64,000 nucleotides of DNA from Candidatus Copromonas faecavium (nom. illeg.). Its GTDB lineage: Bacteria; Bacillota; Clostridia; Lachnospirales; Lachnospiraceae. Shown here one piece after another: positions 14,749-23,562 of the stretch (within the stretch, counting starts at the first letter, position 1; each line of letters opens with the position of its first letter). The DNA lies in contig DVGC01000025.1 in the NCBI GenBank assembly GCA_018712915.1, forward strand, positions 29,344-93,343, written 5' to 3'. Under the pieces are notes generated by a model, which saw only the letters and a program-made list of their open reading frames with translations, was not told where the DNA came from and searched no databases. The translations under genes and the position numbers were made by a program.

Positions 14749-15852
14749 ATGGTTTCAGTCAGTCTGTGCATGATTGTAAAAAATGAGGAAGACGTTCTGG
14801 AACGGTGTCTTTCAAGTGTTGGCGATTTTGCTGACGAAATCATTGTTGTTGATACAGGCTCTGCCGATCGGACGGAGGAAATTGCAAGACGGTTTACGGA
14901 TCAGGTTTATACGTTTGAATGGAGGGATGATTTTGCTGCTGCCAGGAATTTTGCTTTTCGTAAGGGACATGGAGAGTATCTGTTCTGGCTTGATGCGGAT
15001 GATGTGATCCCGGAAGAAGAGCTTTTGAAATTAAAGCAGCTGAAAGCTATGCTGGCAGAACCGCTGCCTGACGTGATTATGATGAAATATGCTGTGAGCT
15101 TTGATGAAACGGGACGTCCCATTTTTACTTTTTTCCGGGAACGGCTGGTGAGAAACGGCCCCTTGGCTGTCTGGCAGGGGCGGGTGCATGAAGTGATTCC
15201 CTCTTTTGGACGGGTAATGAAAGTGGACATTACCATCGAACATCATAAGCTGAAAACGGCAGACTCCGACCGGAATTTAAGAATCCTGACAGATATGAAA
15301 CAGAAGGAAGGGCTGAAAACAAGAGATCAGTATTATTATGGAAAAGAACTTTACTACCATGAAAAATATGAAGAGGCCAGCCAGGCACTGGCGGAATTTC
15401 TGGAACGGCCGGATGGATGGAGTGAAGATCAGATAGATGCCTGCCGGTATCGCTCCTACTGCCTGCATCAGCTTTCCAGGGAGAGGGAGGAGCTTCATTC
15501 TCTGGTTTCTGCTCTGGAATTTGGGGTTCCCAGGCCGGAGCTTTGCTGTGATATCGGCTGGTGGTTTTACAGGAAGGAGCGGTTTGCAGAAGCGGCATGG
15601 TGGTACCGTCAGGCACTGAGAAATGGAAAAACGGCCGGAACGGATGGCTTCATTCAGGAGGACTGCCGGGGGTATATCCCATGCCTGCAGCTTTGCGTCT
15701 GCTTTGACCGGATGGGGAAAAAAGGGCTGGCGGCCTGGTACAACGAACTGGCAGAACGGTTCAAGCCGGGAACGGAAGTCTGTGAACGGAACCGGAAGTA
15801 TTTTCAGCAGATTGGGGTAAATGCACGGCAAGGCAGGCCAGGAGTTTCGTAA
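14749..15852 (+). CDS. GT2 family glycosyltransferase with C-terminal TPR-like region
   Basis: VSLCMIVKNEEDVLERCLSSVGDFADEIIVVDTGSADRTEEIA...FLWLDADD; helical repeat C-terminus. Confidence 0.88.
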   Translation: MVSVSLCMIVKNEEDVLERCLSSVGDFADEIIVVDTGSADRTEEIARRFTDQVYTFEWRDDFAAARNFAFRKGHGEYLFWLDADDVIPEEELLKLKQLKAMLAEPLPDVIMMKYAVSFDETGRPIFTFFRERLVRNGPLAVWQGRVHEVIPSFGRVMKVDITIEHHKLKTADSDRNLRILTDMKQKEGLKTRDQYYYGKELYYHEKYEEASQALAEFLERPDGWSEDQIDACRYRSYCLHQLSREREELHSLVSALEFGVPRPELCCDIGWWFYRKERFAEAAWWYRQALRNGKTAGTDGFIQEDCRGYIPCLQLCVCFDRMGKKGLAAWYNELAERFKPGTEVCERNRKYFQQIGVNARQGRPGVS

Positions 15853-15967
15853 GCTGGTCGAAGATACGGAAGAAAGGGGCTGGGAGTTTCGTAAGCCGGG
15901 CGAAGATATGGAAGAAAGAAGCTGGGAGCTCCGCAGGCTAGGGAAAAGATATGACAGAAAAAGCTGG
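15841..15967 (+). repeat. 42-bp tandem repeat, about 3 copies
   Basis: ggagtttcgtaagctggtcgaagatacggaagaaaggggct / ggagtttcgtaagccgggcgaagatatggaagaaagaagct / ggagctccgcaggctagggaaaagatatgacagaaaaagct, starting at 15841, 15883 and 15925. Confidence 0.85.
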
Positions 15968-16081
15968 AAGGCTAACAAATAAGGATGAAGATTTGGCTAA
16001 GCGAGAGGAAATATCATCAGATCGGGACAAAATCGGATGTCCCGCATATGATAAAGTAAAACAAGCCAAGGAGAACAACTT

Positions 16082-17200
16082 ATGCTTCATCCTTATGAAA
16101 ATCATTCTATAGAAGATATGGCTGGCGAACCGGAGGTTCAGGGATGTTCCTGCGGATGGCAGAGGTCCTGCTGCCAGCGTTACTGCTGTTATGGCCCGAC
16201 AGGTCCCACCGGCCCGATGGGTCCCATGGGACCGAGAGGAATTACCGGGGCGACAGGGGCTACCGGCCCAATGGGTCCCATGGGATTCCCGGGAGTGACA
16301 GGAGCCACCGGAGCAACGGGAGCCACCGGGGCTACAGGACCGACCGGCCCGGCAGGTGCAGGACTGGAAAGTGTTTCTGAATTCGTTGCCGGAACACCTT
16401 ATCCGAGAGGGGCCATGGTTTATTATAATGGGGCTCTTTATCAGGTCAATCAGGATAATCCTTCCGGTATTCCCGGAATGTCACCGGATTTTAACCTGGT
16501 GACCGTAACGGGAGCGACAGGAGCCACTGGAGCCACCGGAGCAGCGGGTGCCACAGGAGCTACGGGAGCAACAGGAGCCACTGGAGCCACAGGTCCTACC
16601 GGAGCAACAGGCGCAACGGGAGCAGACGGAGCTGCTGGCGCTGTCGGTCCTGCCGGTGCAGATGGCGCAACGGGAGCGACAGGAGCCACCGGTCCTACGG
16701 GCCCGGAAGGAGCCGCAGGAGCAGCGGGTGCCACCGGAGCAACAGGCGCAACGGGAGCGACAGGGGCTACTGGTCCTACCGGAGCAGCGCCGCCGTTAAA
16801 TGCATTGTATGCGACTCAAACCGGCAGCCAGAGCCCGGTATCTGACGGCGATCCGCTGACCTTTGATACGACTCAGCTTTCGGAAGGAACTGCCATTACC
16901 CATACGGGAGGCAGCAGCGACATTTCCATTACAGAAAATGGTGTGTATGAAATTTCCTATTCTACAGTAGGAACGGATTCCACCGGTGCAGGTACTACCA
17001 GCGTTCAGCTTCGGGAAGACGGAACAGAAATTCCGGGAACCACCGCATCAGCCAATGTGGCCAATGCCAATGACCTGGCATCCCTGTCCGCAAGCGCCAT
17101 CATCAGCGTAACATCCGCTCCGGTAACGATTACGTTAAATATGATTGGTACCAATCAGGCTTTTACCAATACGGCAGTATCCGTGAAGAAACTGGATTAA
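16082..17200 (+). CDS. Collagen-like (Gly-X-Thr/Pro) surface protein with BclA-like C-terminal domain
   Basis: N-terminal Cys-rich cap [16 protein letters not shown]; two collagen-like blocks ([11 protein letters not shown]..., GATGATGAT...) separated by a non-collagenous [26 protein letters not shown] module; C-terminal beta-rich domain. Confidence 0.85.
   Translation: MLHPYENHSIEDMAGEPEVQGCSCGWQRSCCQRYCCYGPTGPTGPMGPMGPRGITGATGATGPMGPMGFPGVTGATGATGATGATGPTGPAGAGLESVSEFVAGTPYPRGAMVYYNGALYQVNQDNPSGIPGMSPDFNLVTVTGATGATGATGAAGATGATGATGATGATGPTGATGATGADGAAGAVGPAGADGATGATGATGPTGPEGAAGAAGATGATGATGATGATGPTGAAPPLNALYATQTGSQSPVSDGDPLTFDTTQLSEGTAITHTGGSSDISITENGVYEISYSTVGTDSTGAGTTSVQLREDGTEIPGTTASANVANANDLASLSASAIISVTSAPVTITLNMIGTNQAFTNTAVSVKKLD
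16508..16790 (+). repeat. Degenerate 9-bp-periodic collagen-like coding repeat (second block)
   Basis: Repeated ggagccacn/ggagcgaca/ggtcctacc units encoding GAT/GPT triplets. Confidence 0.85.
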
Positions 17201-17247
17201 TGTGTACAGAAGCCGGCCCGGAAGACAGAGCTTTTTGAATACAGAAG

Positions 17248-17290
17248 GACCGGGGTCTGGAGAGCTGTTTCTCCGGGCCCCGGCCCTTTT
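17248..17290 (+). terminator. Terminator after the collagen-like gene
   Basis: GGaCCGGGGtctGGAGAgctgttTCTCCgggCCCCGGcCCTTTT. Confidence 0.6.
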
Positions 17291-17360
17291 ATCGGAAAGC
17301 TGTTTCTGTTTAATTAAGAACAAAAAACTCATCTGACAGTTCTTTGGGGGTTAAATACAG

Positions 17361-19034
17361 TCAGACATCCTGCTTTAACTGCTCCAGGGCATAAAGGGCT
17401 GCTCCGGTGGCCCCGACAATTTCCGGCTCCTCGCAGATATAGAGTCCGGCCTGCAGCTTTTCTTCCACAGCCCGTACCACGCCCGGGTTTTTGGCCACGC
17501 CTCCGGTCATCATAAATTCCGGCTCCAGGCCGACGCGTTTTAATAAGGAAAAGGCTTTTCCTGCGATGGCATGGCAGACACCGTTGGCGATATCTGCTTT
17601 TTCTTTGTTGTTGGCAATCAGAGAGATCACCTCAGATTCGGCGAAAACGGAGCACATGCTGGTGATTTCGATGTGTTCTGTCGAGGTCAGGGCAATGGCT
17701 CCCAGTTCGCTGATGTCCACTTCCAGCGTGCGGGCGATCATCTCAAGAAAACGGCCTGTACCGGCAGCACATTTGTCATTCATCACAAAGTCATGAACCT
17801 CACCGTTTTCGTCCAGGCTGATGGCCTTGCTGTCCTGGCCGCCGATGTCGAGGATTGTGCGGACCCTGGGATTGAAATAGTGTGCTCCTTTTCCGTGACA
17901 GCTGATTTCAGTAACATTTTCATCCGCAAAGGCAATGCTGACACGTCCGTATCCGGTAGACACAATTCGGGCCAGGTCTTTTCTTTCCAGCTTTGCTTTC
18001 TGAAGCACATCTGACAGAATCCGCTCTGCACTGTCGCCGGATTTGGCTCCGGTGCGTATCACGGAAGAGGCGATGATCGTTCGGTCCTGATTCATGATAA
18101 CGGCATTGGTTGAAGTGGATCCGCTGTCAATTCCCAGCACATACATGGTTTCAAGTCCCTCCTTATGCATTCTGATGGGTCTGGTTTTCGGCTGCAGTGA
18201 TTCGGCAAAGGCCTCGATTCTTGTCAGCATCTGCCCGTAGCTTTGTCTTGTGTAGTCAGTTTCCAGCTGAAGAACAGGCTTTTTCAGCCAATTTTTCAGC
18301 CAGGCATATTCATAGGAATAATTGTCGCAGAATTGGACGGTATGATACAGGATGCCGTCTACGCTGTCTGCGTACCGGCGGATCAGCTCGTCCCGGTTGG
18401 ACGCCTGCTCCATCCGCATACAGGGAAACTGGCTTAAAAGTCTGCGGGCATAACCGGTCATCACATCGTCTTCTTCCACCAGAATTTTCCGTTCAAGCCC
18501 GGTGCAGGTCAGGTCAAATGCGACCCGGATCTGCTTTTTCTGCAGAATATCCTTCATTTCCCTGCTGGCCCTTGCACCGAGGATTCCTATGGTGACGTTC
18601 TTTTTCTGCTCCTCTTTCTTCTGGCCGCTCTTTTTCTTTTTCAGATATTCCTGGAAGCGCCCGGGATTGAATTTTTTTCCGGAAAAAGTTTCGTATGCGT
18701 TTACCATGGCCTCAATTCTCTGGCGGTAAAGTGCGATTCCGGCATCTTTTGTAATTCTTGGAATATCCAGAATGTAAATGAATTTGTCAGGATATTCTTC
18801 TTTTAAAACGTCAAAAAGCCTGCGGATGCTGTCGCAGCAGGTGGTGAGAATGACGCCCTCGTAATCCGAGCGGATGACTTCTTCCAGAACGCCTTTGACA
18901 AAGCTGCAGATATTGGGATGCATCCGGGTATCTGCCTGACTGAAGCTTGTGACGTCTGGCTCGATCCGTTCCATGGAAACGCCCATGGATTCAAATAATT
19001 CTACCGGTGTGTATTTACAAATATAGCCTAGCAT
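17361..19034 (-). CDS. Fusion: 2-hydroxyacyl-CoA dehydratase-like (HGD-D/HgdB) module + ATP-dependent activator (HgdC-type)
   Basis: N-terminal ~296 aa: MLGYICKYTPVELFESMGV...TTCCDSIRRLF...VQFCDNYSYEYAWLKNWL...TDYTRQSYGQMLTRIEAFAE. C-terminal module: MYVLGIDSGSTSTNAVIM...ILDIGGQDSKAISLDENG...NDKCAAGTGRFLE...ITSMCSVFAESEVISL (both cluster-bridging Cys positions). Confidence 0.85.
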   Translation of the reverse strand: MLGYICKYTPVELFESMGVSMERIEPDVTSFSQADTRMHPNICSFVKGVLEEVIRSDYEGVILTTCCDSIRRLFDVLKEEYPDKFIYILDIPRITKDAGIALYRQRIEAMVNAYETFSGKKFNPGRFQEYLKKKKSGQKKEEQKKNVTIGILGARASREMKDILQKKQIRVAFDLTCTGLERKILVEEDDVMTGYARRLLSQFPCMRMEQASNRDELIRRYADSVDGILYHTVQFCDNYSYEYAWLKNWLKKPVLQLETDYTRQSYGQMLTRIEAFAESLQPKTRPIRMHKEGLETMYVLGIDSGSTSTNAVIMNQDRTIIASSVIRTGAKSGDSAERILSDVLQKAKLERKDLARIVSTGYGRVSIAFADENVTEISCHGKGAHYFNPRVRTILDIGGQDSKAISLDENGEVHDFVMNDKCAAGTGRFLEMIARTLEVDISELGAIALTSTEHIEITSMCSVFAESEVISLIANNKEKADIANGVCHAIAGKAFSLLKRVGLEPEFMMTGGVAKNPGVVRAVEEKLQAGLYICEEPEIVGATGAALYALEQLKQDV

Positions 19035-20314
19035 GTTTCCTCCTGTCCTGCTTTTGCTTCGTCCAGCATTTCCAGAAATGCTTCCAGACGGGTTTTCATC
19101 TGGCCGTCATGGCTGTTTCGCTTGTCGATTCCATCTCCGTCCAGAATCAGCATGGGCAGGTCTTTTTCCTGCAGACGTTCTTTCAGCAGAATGCTGCCGC
19201 CGGAAGACTGCTTGCAGCCCCAGTGGCAGAATTGAATGACGGCGTCCGGATGGAGCTCATCCGTCAGACGGCTGATGATTTCGGCTTTATGGGAATAGGA
19301 ACCATTATAAAGATTATGAATGAGTTTTCGTGCCAGAGAATGGAAGGGGCGGCTTGCGTCCAGTTCCTCAGCGGAATCCAGGGAAATATCGCTGGCGATA
19401 ATCTGGTATTTTTCGTTGGCGTTGAAATATTTCTGAAGACTCTCCTGGTAGAAGGGCAGCAGGTGAACCCATAGAATCTTTTTGCCTTTAAATTCCGGAT
19501 AAGTCTGAATGTCCTCCACCATGAAACGGACCAGATCCAGAAATTCCTGTGTTCCGATGAGAAGATGCATTCCCATCATAAGGTAAAGGCTGCTGACAAG
19601 CTTTCCAGGATAATAGTGTCTGCTCTGCAGCCGGAAAAATTTCCACAGCTCTTTCCTGGTTTCATTTTCAATCTGAAGGGACTGCTGCAGTTTTTCAATC
19701 CGGAAGGGTTTGTGAAAGACGTTTTCCAACCGGTTCGCCAGTTCCTCCAGCTGTGCGGCCAGGTAATCAACGGAGCCATCATCGGCTTCATAGGGAATAT
19801 CAAGAAGCGTAAACGGAATTCCTCTTTTCTTATCCAGGTAGCGGAAGGTATTGAGGTTTCCATCACAGGAAAGGGATGTGGTAACAGCGTACCTGGGCAG
19901 AGGGACGGCGCCGCTTTCGATGGCTCCGATAAAAGTTTTATGATAGGAACAAAGAGTCGGGGCAATTCCTTCGGTCTGGGCATAGTCGATAAAATAATCT
20001 TCCAGATGGTATCCGCTTAAGAAGCAGGAGAGGCACTCAATGGAGAGCGTGGCGAGCCCGAAAGAACCGATGAGCTCACAGGGAGCAAAAATATTGCCCC
20101 ATACATAACTGTCCCGGTGTGATAACGCATTGGCGACAAAGGACATCATCATGGACTCCAGCCGCTGATATCCCCTGGAAATATCTTTTTCCGGCAAAAA
20201 TTTCAATCGGTATTTGTTGGCCTGGAATCCCAGCAGGATTTTATTCCAGCTCTGCTCGGGATGTTCCGCAGTCTTGTCTTTTACGTATTGGATATACTGT
20301 TCTGCAATACTCAT
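19028..20314 (-). CDS. 2-hydroxyacyl-CoA dehydratase family subunit
   Basis: Start at MSIAEQYIQYVK with GGAGG upstream; FAPCELIGSFGLATLSIECLSCFLSGYHLED; FCHWGCKQSSGGSILLKERLQEKDLPMLILDGDGIDKRN. Stop overlaps the next start (ATGCTAG). Confidence 0.8.
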   Translation of the reverse strand: MSIAEQYIQYVKDKTAEHPEQSWNKILLGFQANKYRLKFLPEKDISRGYQRLESMMMSFVANALSHRDSYVWGNIFAPCELIGSFGLATLSIECLSCFLSGYHLEDYFIDYAQTEGIAPTLCSYHKTFIGAIESGAVPLPRYAVTTSLSCDGNLNTFRYLDKKRGIPFTLLDIPYEADDGSVDYLAAQLEELANRLENVFHKPFRIEKLQQSLQIENETRKELWKFFRLQSRHYYPGKLVSSLYLMMGMHLLIGTQEFLDLVRFMVEDIQTYPEFKGKKILWVHLLPFYQESLQKYFNANEKYQIIASDISLDSAEELDASRPFHSLARKLIHNLYNGSYSHKAEIISRLTDELHPDAVIQFCHWGCKQSSGGSILLKERLQEKDLPMLILDGDGIDKRNSHDGQMKTRLEAFLEMLDEAKAGQEETC

Positions 20315-20481
20315 ATCAGGTCCTCCAAAACAGAACGGATTCAGACAGGACAGCTCCTGCAGAATCCGCAAATCAGGGAATATTCGGTTCATCAGCCCGG
20401 AGGCTGATAAAAACTAAAGAATACTATACTATGTCCGGCTCAAAAAATCCAGGGGGAAAATGAAAAAAATTCAGATATGAA

Positions 20482-20596
20482 GAGAAAAATCCAGAGAAGA
20501 AGGCGAAATCGATTTGGGGAAAAAGGCGGAATTGATACGGGAAAGAGGGCAAAAACAATACGGGAAAGAAGGCGAAAGCAATATGGGAATAAAGGC
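20482..20596. repeat. 23-bp imperfect tandem repeat, ~5 copies
   Basis: Units at 20482, 20505, 20528, 20551 and 20574, each 23 nt and ending in GGC (e.g. aaaaacaatacgggaaagaaggc, gaaagcaatatgggaataaaggc). Confidence 0.85.
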
Positions 20597-20707
20597 AAAC
20601 ATGATGCACATAAGGAAAGAAAACGCGGATTCCCAACCATTTTTCCATAAACCCACGACAAAAAGGAGAAGTTCGTGGTATAATGTTCGGGAAGCAAAGA
20701 GCAGGGC

Positions 20708-20772
20708 AGTCTCAGGTATAGCAGGATTTTTGTCATGCTTGCATGAACAAAAATCCGGATATGCCTGAGACT
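20708..20772. repeat. Long inverted repeat/hairpin (arms ~31 nt, 2-3 nt loop)
   Basis: AGTCTCAGGTATAGCAGGATTTTTGTCATGC-tt-GCATGAACAAAAATCCGGATATGCCTGAGACT. Arms complementary with three mismatches and one bulge. Confidence 0.9.
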
Positions 20773-20805
20773 ATCGTGCGAATGCACGCGAGCGAGATGG
20801 AGCGA

Positions 20806-20881
20806 AGCGGAATCGAGCTCCTGCAGCGGAATCGAGCCCTGGGAGGGAAATCGAGCCCCTGCAGCGGAATCGTACATGCAG
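20806..20881. repeat. 19-bp tandem repeat, ~4 copies
   Basis: agcggaatcgagctcctgc / agcggaatcgagccctggg / agggaaatcgagcccctgc / agcggaatcgtacatgca. Confidence 0.85.
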
Positions 20882-20974
20882 GTTTCTGCGTTCACCGCAG
20901 AAATTCGGGCGCAATGAATGTACCGTGGCCGAAGGCTTTATGATCTGGAAATTCTGGAAACGAGGAGGAACTAT

Positions 20975-21421
20975 ATGATAGGGGAAGGAAAAGAGAGGGA
21001 GGAAACAGCGGAATTTGATGTCCGGCGCTTTTTCCGCTTCTTCCTGATTGGTGCCGGTGTATGCGCATTTTATATTATTTTCAGCATCGATGAGCGGATG
21101 TCCAACCGGGTCATTGACGGCCTGTTTATCGGCGGCCTGATTCCTTTTTTGTGGGGAAGTATTCTGCTGGCTAAATGGGCCGGAAGCTTTGAACTGATTA
21201 CCTATGCCTGCGGAAAGCTTTTCAGACGCAGGAAAGCCCGGAAAGAGGCAGGCAGACAGGGAAATGGAAAGCCTGCATCCGGAGCGGGCAGAGGACCGGC
21301 AACGTATCATGAATATCTTCTGGAACAAGATCAGAATACGAAACGCTGGTTTCCGGAACCAATGACGGCAGGCGGCATTTATCTGGTTGCTTCTGTGGCC
21401 GTTATGTTCTCCATATTATAA
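20975..21421 (+). CDS. Small membrane protein, DUF3899-like
   Basis: 148 aa, three predicted TM segments, GAGGAGG upstream of ATG 20975. Pattern GLFIGGLIPFLWGSILLAKWAGSFELITYACGKLFRRR. Confidence 0.6.
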   Translation: MIGEGKEREETAEFDVRRFFRFFLIGAGVCAFYIIFSIDERMSNRVIDGLFIGGLIPFLWGSILLAKWAGSFELITYACGKLFRRRKARKEAGRQGNGKPASGAGRGPATYHEYLLEQDQNTKRWFPEPMTAGGIYLVASVAVMFSIL

Positions 21422-21496
21422 GCAGCGGACATGAGACGGCAGATGGGAAAGAATGGCCGGAAGGGCCGGAAAAACAGGGAGAAAAGGAGAAGGTTT

Positions 21497-22993
21497 ATGG
21501 CAAAATATATGATGGCTTTGGATGCGGGGACAACCAGCAGCCGCTGTATCCTGTTTGATGAGAAAGGGACGGTCTGCAGCATGGCGCAGAAAGAGTTCAC
21601 CCAGTATTTTCCCAGGCCCGGATGGGTGGAGCATGATGCCAATGAAATCTGGTCGACCCAATTGGGAGTAGCCGTGGAGGCCATGTCAAAAATCGGAGCC
21701 TCTGCAGAAGATATTGCCGCCATTGGAATCACCAATCAGAGGGAAACAACAATTGTGTGGGATAAGAAAACGGGGGAACCGATCTGCCGGGCCATTGTCT
21801 GGCAGTGCCGTCGGACGGCCGGAGAATGTGATGCGCTGAAAAAGAAGGGACTGACAGAACTGTTTCGGGAAAAGACGGGACTTGTTATTGATGCGTATTT
21901 TTCCGGGACAAAATTGAAATGGATCCTGGATCATGTGGAAGGCGCCAGAGAAAGAGCGGAACGGGGAGAATTGCTGTTTGGTACGGTGGAGACCTGGCTG
22001 ATCTGGAAACTGACTGACGGGGCAGTACATGTGACAGACTATTCCAATGCCTCCCGTACCATGCTGTTTGATATCCGGAATCTGAAATGGGATGAGGAAA
22101 TTTTGAAGGAACTGGATATTCCCGCCTGCATGCTGCCGGAAGCACGGCCTTCCAGCTGTATTTACGGGTATACAAGCCCGCGGTTTTTTGGAGGGAAAAT
22201 TCCTATTGCAGGGGCAGCAGGAGACCAGCAGGCGGCACTGTTCGGCCAGACCTGTTTCCGGCCGGGAGAAGCGAAAAATACGTATGGAACGGGATGCTTT
22301 CTGCTAATGAATACGGGAAACTGTCCGGTTTATTCTGAGAATGGCCTGGTGACTACCATCGCCTGGGGGCTGGATGGTGAGGTAACGTATGCGCTGGAAG
22401 GTTCTATTTTTGTGGCGGGAGCAGCCATTCAGTGGCTGCGCGATGAGATGCGCCTGATTGATACGGCTGCGGATTCGGAGCGGATGGCACAGAAGGTTCC
22501 GGATTCCAATGGCTGTTATGTGGTGCCGGCTTTTACGGGTCTGGGAGCTCCCCATTGGGACCAGTATGCCAGAGGAACCATCGTGGGCCTGACCAGGGGT
22601 GTGAACCGGTATCATATTATCCGTGCCACTCTGGAGTCCATCGCTTACCAGACCAATGACGTACTCCGGGCCATGAAAGCCGACTCGGGAATTCGGCTGG
22701 AGGCTTTGAAGGTGGATGGAGGAGCCAGTGCAAATAATCTGCTGATGCAGATTCAGGCAGATCTGATTCAGGCGCCTGTGCACCGGCCCACCTGTGTGGA
22801 AACGACAGCCATGGGAGCCGCTTATCTGGCCGGACTGGCCGTGGGATACTGGGCGGATAAGGAAGATGTAATCCGCAACTGGTCCATGGATCGGGTATTT
22901 TCTCCGCAGATTGGAAAAGAAGAGCAAGACGCCAGACTGCGGGGCTGGAACCGGGCAGTAACGCGGGCCTGCGGCTGGGTCGGGGAAGAGTAG
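21497..22993 (+). CDS. glpK: Glycerol kinase
   Basis: [87 protein letters not shown]. Confidence 0.96.
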   Translation: MAKYMMALDAGTTSSRCILFDEKGTVCSMAQKEFTQYFPRPGWVEHDANEIWSTQLGVAVEAMSKIGASAEDIAAIGITNQRETTIVWDKKTGEPICRAIVWQCRRTAGECDALKKKGLTELFREKTGLVIDAYFSGTKLKWILDHVEGARERAERGELLFGTVETWLIWKLTDGAVHVTDYSNASRTMLFDIRNLKWDEEILKELDIPACMLPEARPSSCIYGYTSPRFFGGKIPIAGAAGDQQAALFGQTCFRPGEAKNTYGTGCFLLMNTGNCPVYSENGLVTTIAWGLDGEVTYALEGSIFVAGAAIQWLRDEMRLIDTAADSERMAQKVPDSNGCYVVPAFTGLGAPHWDQYARGTIVGLTRGVNRYHIIRATLESIAYQTNDVLRAMKADSGIRLEALKVDGGASANNLLMQIQADLIQAPVHRPTCVETTAMGAAYLAGLAVGYWADKEDVIRNWSMDRVFSPQIGKEEQDARLRGWNRAVTRACGWVGEE

Positions 22994-23056
22994 GAAAAGA
23001 CAGAAAAAGTGGGTATACTACTGTCAGAAGAATGACAGGATGGAGGAAACATAACG

Positions 23057-23464
23057 ATGGCAGAGAACCAGTTCAATTATCTGGACCCGGAGGAATATTT
23101 AAACCATAATCCCTTTATGAAATACAATCATATGGAAATCGTGACTATTTCACCGGAATGCAGCGAAATCCGTCTGAAAGTCAACCCGGATTCCCTGAAC
23201 CTGGGAGGTCATGTCCATGGAGGATTGCTGTATTCCCTGGCAGACGTGGTGACGGGAATCACGGCCAGGGCAGACGGAAGACGGTATGTGACCCAGAGCG
23301 CTCATATTAATTTTATCCGGAATATTTCGGAAGGCGTGGTCATTGCCAGGGGCGAGATGGTCCGGAGGGGAAGAACTATTTCCATTGTGCGCTCTACGGT
23401 CACGGATGAACAGGGAACGCTTCTGGCAGAGGCAACGGTGGATATGTTCTGCACGGGAGAATAA
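23057..23464 (+). CDS. PaaI-family (hotdog-fold) thioesterase
   Basis: LNLGGHVHGGLLYSLADVVTGITARADGRRYVTQSAHINFIRN; 135 aa. Confidence 0.88.
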   Translation: MAENQFNYLDPEEYLNHNPFMKYNHMEIVTISPECSEIRLKVNPDSLNLGGHVHGGLLYSLADVVTGITARADGRRYVTQSAHINFIRNISEGVVIARGEMVRRGRTISIVRSTVTDEQGTLLAEATVDMFCTGE

Positions 23465-23531
23465 GACAACTTATCCAGGCGTATCATAACCGGAAAATCC
23501 GGCTGTTTCAAAGAAAATTTCAGGTTTTTCC

Positions 23532-23560
23532 TTGACAGCTTTTTAAAGTCTGTATATAAT
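23532..23560 (+). promoter_or_regulatory. Perfect-consensus sigma-70/SigA promoter of the str operon (TTGACA-17-TATAAT)
   Basis: TTGACA 23532-23537, 17-bp spacer, TATAAT 23555-23560. Confidence 0.92.
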
Positions 23561-23562
23561 AA

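Noticed and set aside
16450-16734. Antisense ORF of APVAPVAP repeats
   Set aside because: Reverse complement of the collagen-like GAT repeat, not an independent gene.
20482-20881. CRISPR array
   Set aside because: Repeats are contiguous (23 bp or 19 bp units) with no unique spacers and no cas genes.
20743-20943. 66-aa ORF MNKNPDMPETIVRMHASEMERSGIELLQRNRALGG...
   Set aside because: Begins inside the long inverted repeat and runs through the 19-bp tandem repeats; looks like translated repeat DNA.
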